Below are positions 12,216 through 14,658 of a stretch of DNA of 14,658 bases, in pieces (the first letter of the stretch is position 1; the number at the start of each line of letters is the position of its first letter). The stretch comes from CAYXXZ01 sp964469165 (GTDB lineage Bacteria > Pseudomonadota > Gammaproteobacteria > Pseudomonadales > Porticoccaceae), in assembly GCA_964469165.1 (NCBI GenBank), contig CAYXXZ010000076.1:1-14658 (forward strand), read 5' to 3'. Below the pieces are notes generated by a model. It was not told where the DNA came from. It saw only the letters and a program-made list of their open reading frames with translations, and made no database searches. A program made the position numbers and the translations under genes.

Positions 12216-14380
12216 CAGCAATGCGGCTTGCGCCGCCACAACGTAAGGTGCTGTTGCGAGAGTTCGGCTTTGCGCAATGATACCGGCACGGCCCGCAGAA
12301 TTTCCCCATCCTCCATAAAGTCGAACCAGGGCGCCAGGTGCTCGCTCAGGGCGTCGAACCCGGTGACATTCTCACCGTTGATTTTCACGCCGCCGAGCCA
12401 TTTGGCTTTTTCCGTGACCTGCTCATCAAAGGCGTAGTCGGAGAGAATCAGCAGGAAACCACCGCTTTTCACGCGATCGCGGAGATTGGCGAGAACCAAT
12501 GCAGGATCGTAGGATTTTTCCAGCGCCTGCTGAACCAGTACCAGATCATAATCCCGGTAGATCGGCTTGAGATTGGCGCCGTCACCCTGGCTGAAAAGGA
12601 TATTTTCCGCCGCCACGCCAGGGCTCATATGGGCCAGCGCCACTTCTCGATAGTCGACGATTTCGCCCTGGTTTTCCAACACATAACGCACTCTGCCGCC
12701 CTGCTGGAGCTGGACACCGTGCTGGATATAGCGCGCCGAAAAATCCACTGCATCCACATGCGCAAAACGCGTGGCCAGGTGAAAACTGACACGGCCCACC
12801 GAACATCCCAGATCGAGCAAACGCCCGCCGGAAATTCCATATTTGTCGAGCCACGCCGAGACCGCGTTCACCAGCTGCTGCGCATAATTGGCTACTCCGA
12901 AGGTGTCGTCACCGTAGTGGCAGGCCAGCTGCGCGCAGACATCGTCGTTGGTTTCGTAGCGATTGACCGGCAGATCGGGAATTTTTTCATCGCGACCTTC
13001 AATGTAGCGGAATCCCGCATGCTGAAAAAAATGACGGCGAAAGGCATAACGGGAATGTTCCGTGGCTTCATTGCCGGTGGAAATCCACGAGCCGCCCTTG
13101 ATCAGGTTGTGCTTGCCATCGAAAGTCGGCGTGGAAAAATCGTCGTACAGCGGGTGAACCTTGAAGCCGTTGAAGGCATCGATGGCGGTTTCCGTCCACT
13201 GCCAGACATTGCCGACAATGTCATTCAGGCCACCCTTGTCGAAATAATTCACCGGACAGGAAGACGCAAAATACTCCAGATGCAGATTGCCGGGCACCTG
13301 GCGCCAGTCCGTGATGTCGCCCGCGAGAGCCTTGCGCATCGCATACCATTCCGCCTCGCTGGGCAGGCGAATGTGCGTGCCCGTCTCGGCCGCCTTCCAG
13401 TTGCAGAAGGCCTTGGCCTCGAGGTAATTCACCTCCACCGGCCAGTCCAGCGGCAGGGGAATTTCGGCGCTGAGATTGCGCTGATAGTAGCGACCGTCCC
13501 GTTTGAGCCAGAAACGCGGCATTTGTGCCTGGGTGTACGCCAGCCAGCCCTGCCCTTCTTCCGTCCACCAGCGCTCGCTGCGGTAGCCGCCAGCATCGAC
13601 GAAAGCCATGTATTCGCCATTGGACACCAGAAACTTGGCTGCGCGGAAGTCCGGTACATCGACGACGCCCTCTCCGTATTCGTTGTCCCAGCCGTAGGTC
13701 GCGACACTGTCGGGTTTGCCCAGCTCGATGCGCCCGCCCGCCACCGGCAGGAGTGGATTAGCAGGCGCAGGTCCCACCTCGTCGCAAGCCGGCCAATCGC
13801 TGCTGGCATCGAGGTAGTCGAGCGACAGCATGCGCATGATCACGGAAGAGGTTTCGAGATGAATGCGCTCGTGCTCACAGCCCATCAGAATGACCCAGGC
13901 CAGCGAGTCCTGGGTGATGGGCAGACGCAGCTCCATGGTATCGATCATTTCCATGATCAGGTCATGCACTTTGTCTCTATAGGCCCGCACCGCGGCAACC
14001 GACGGCCACTCGTAGTGACTGCTGTCGAGGTCGTCCCAGCTCATTTCATCCACACCCACCGCACAAATGGATTCGAGCTTTTCATCGAGACGCGCGGGAA
14101 TGTATTTTCCGAGCATGAACTTGTTGATGTAAAAAACCGCCGTGTGACCAAAATAGAAAATCAGCGGATGGCGCAGCGGCTCGGGACGCAGATAATAGGC
14201 GCTGTCGTCGTTGATGAGCGCAAACAGCGACTCATAGGTCTTCCAGGTATTGTCGAAATAACGCTTCAGTTCTTCGCGCTTCTGGTGCGGCGACGCACCG
14301 TCGAGCAGCGGCGTCCGCAGCTGTGTGCCGAACACGGCGGGCGCGCTCAGGGCGTGGTCATAATGTCTTTTCTGTAACAC
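12215..14380 (-). CDS. ovoA: 5-histidylcysteine sulfoxide synthase / 4-mercaptohistidine N1-methyltransferase OvoA
   Basis: 721 residues, three domains in OvoA order. A DinB-like iron domain (about 30-190) has YFGHTAVF (His79) and CEHERIHLE, the HX3HXE motif with His170 and His174, giving the three-His non-heme iron site. A sulfatase-modifying/FGE-type domain (about 205-460) holds HIRLPSEAEWYAMR, GNVWQWTE and LIKGGSWIS. A SAM-dependent methyltransferase (about 490-720) has motif I LLDLGCSVGR (521-530). The enzyme uses O2 to join cysteine sulfur to the imidazole of histidine as a sulfoxide, then N-methylates 5-thiohistidine to ovothiol A after OvoB action. Family length is about 700-720. The start is GTG at 14380, with ACAGGT about 7 nt upstream. 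It overlaps the preceding frame by 34 bp and ovoB by one base, so this is an operon. Confidence 0.95.
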   Translation of the reverse strand: MLQKRHYDHALSAPAVFGTQLRTPLLDGASPHQKREELKRYFDNTWKTYESLFALINDDSAYYLRPEPLRHPLIFYFGHTAVFYINKFMLGKYIPARLDEKLESICAVGVDEMSWDDLDSSHYEWPSVAAVRAYRDKVHDLIMEMIDTMELRLPITQDSLAWVILMGCEHERIHLETSSVIMRMLSLDYLDASSDWPACDEVGPAPANPLLPVAGGRIELGKPDSVATYGWDNEYGEGVVDVPDFRAAKFLVSNGEYMAFVDAGGYRSERWWTEEGQGWLAYTQAQMPRFWLKRDGRYYQRNLSAEIPLPLDWPVEVNYLEAKAFCNWKAAETGTHIRLPSEAEWYAMRKALAGDITDWRQVPGNLHLEYFASSCPVNYFDKGGLNDIVGNVWQWTETAIDAFNGFKVHPLYDDFSTPTFDGKHNLIKGGSWISTGNEATEHSRYAFRRHFFQHAGFRYIEGRDEKIPDLPVNRYETNDDVCAQLACHYGDDTFGVANYAQQLVNAVSAWLDKYGISGGRLLDLGCSVGRVSFHLATRFAHVDAVDFSARYIQHGVQLQQGGRVRYVLENQGEIVDYREVALAHMSPGVAAENILFSQGDGANLKPIYRDYDLVLVQQALEKSYDPALVLANLRDRVKSGGFLLILSDYAFDEQVTEKAKWLGGVKINGENVTGFDALSEHLAPWFDFMEDGEILRAVPVSLRKAELSQQHLTLWRRKPHC

Positions 14381-14658
14381 TTCAGTACCTGTTCCTTCAA
14401 CTGATGGCCAATTCCGTCGTCGACGGCCAGCGCAGCTGTGTTGTTATGCTGGTTCCACTCGGCGGCGACCCGGTCTATCGAGGATGCGAACCACTCGTCG
14501 CGCTCGAACAATGAGATCGCCCCGTGGACTCCACCCCGGTCTTCAAGAGACGCAGGCAACGCCCGCGGCGCCGGTGATGACGGAATGCAGCAGCCCGCCA
14601 CATGGGCGTCCAGGGCGTCGACAATGTTGAGCAGGGCGAAAATGATATTGACAAAGGG
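14347..14658 (-). CDS. Unrecognised protein, C-terminal 103 residues (start outside window), overlapping ovoA
   Basis: The frame is open from the window edge to TGA at 14349-14347 without an internal ATG before its last residues, so the start probably lies beyond the edge. Third codon positions are about three-quarters G or C, like the neighbouring genes, which supports real coding. The visible part begins PFVNIIFALLNIVDALDAHV, a short hydrophobic helix, then a Pro/Ala-rich stretch, then ERDEWFASSIDRVAAEWNQH, probably helical. I recognise no family. Its end overlaps the GTG start of ovoA by 34 bp, so it is probably the gene ahead of ovoA in the same operon. It could be a chance open frame, but codon use and coupling argue against that. 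Confidence 0.5.
   Translation of the reverse strand, partial: PFVNIIFALLNIVDALDAHVAGCCIPSSPAPRALPASLEDRGGVHGAISLFERDEWFASSIDRVAAEWNQHNNTAALAVDDGIGHQLKEQVLKCYRKDIMTTP

Noticed and set aside
12338..14377. A 679-codon open frame on the + strand opposite ovoA
   Set aside because: It is the antisense shadow of ovoA in high-GC sequence. It has no recognisable domain, while the - strand frame carries all OvoA motifs.
1..14658. CRISPR array, tRNA or rRNA genes
   Set aside because: No regularly spaced direct repeats, cloverleaf with T-loop motif or rRNA-like stretch was seen by eye on either strand.

Overview
The window is about 14.7 kb of a draft genome (a run of exactly 100 N marks a scaffold gap). 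It looks like a high-GC gammaproteobacterium. The dinJ-yafQ pair closely resembles the E. coli proteins as I remember them, a Fur-type box precedes a FecI/FecR/TonB-receptor cluster, an ovothiol operon is present, and GTAG-type REP palindromes plus relics of a REP-associated tyrosine transposase (RAYT) lie between genes. I cannot fix the genus from the sequence.

Layout. At the left edge is the C-terminal end of a nitronate monooxygenase (+). It converges on a D-glycerate dehydrogenase/hydroxypyruvate reductase gene (-), with a REP doublet and a second inverted repeat between them. From about 1.69 to 5.85 kb lies a complete iron-uptake surface-signalling unit (+): a sigma-70-like promoter overlapped by a Fur-type box, then a FecI-like ECF sigma factor, a FecR-like membrane regulator and a TonB-dependent siderophore receptor with an N-terminal signalling (STN) domain. 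The receptor would sense a ferric chelate outside the cell, FecR relays the signal, and FecI transcribes the receptor gene.

From 5.85 to 7.3 kb is a region of accumulated small mobile elements. Two copies of a 67-bp sequence lie 1,034 bp apart and bracket a DinJ-YafQ toxin-antitoxin pair. The sequence is the leader and first codons of a RAYT-type transposase gene. The right copy continues into a recognisable RAYT N-terminal peptide that is cut off by a REP palindrome. The leader of the right copy also carries a 153-bp MITE with 17-bp terminal inverted repeats and a perfect 11-bp target duplication.

From 7.3 to 10.9 kb are an Rpn-type PD-(D/E)XK nuclease (-), the assembly gap, a HIT-family hydrolase (+), an acetyl-CoA acetyltransferase-type thiolase (+), another REP doublet and a small GlcG/HbpS-like (DUF336) protein (-).

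From 11.1 kb to the right edge, on the - strand, is an ovothiol operon. ovoA encodes a 5-histidylcysteine sulfoxide synthase fused to a methyltransferase. ovoB encodes a PLP-dependent lyase coupled to it by a TGATG overlap. An unrecognised open frame overlaps the start of ovoA by 34 bp and runs off the window. OvoA joins cysteine to histidine with oxygen, OvoB cleaves the C-S bond to give 5-thiohistidine, and the OvoA methyltransferase domain methylates it to ovothiol A, a low-molecular-weight thiol antioxidant.

The least ordinary observations are the toxin-antitoxin pair set between two RAYT relics, the MITE with its preserved target duplication, four GTAG-type palindromes of four different sequences, and the unknown gene coupled to ovoA.
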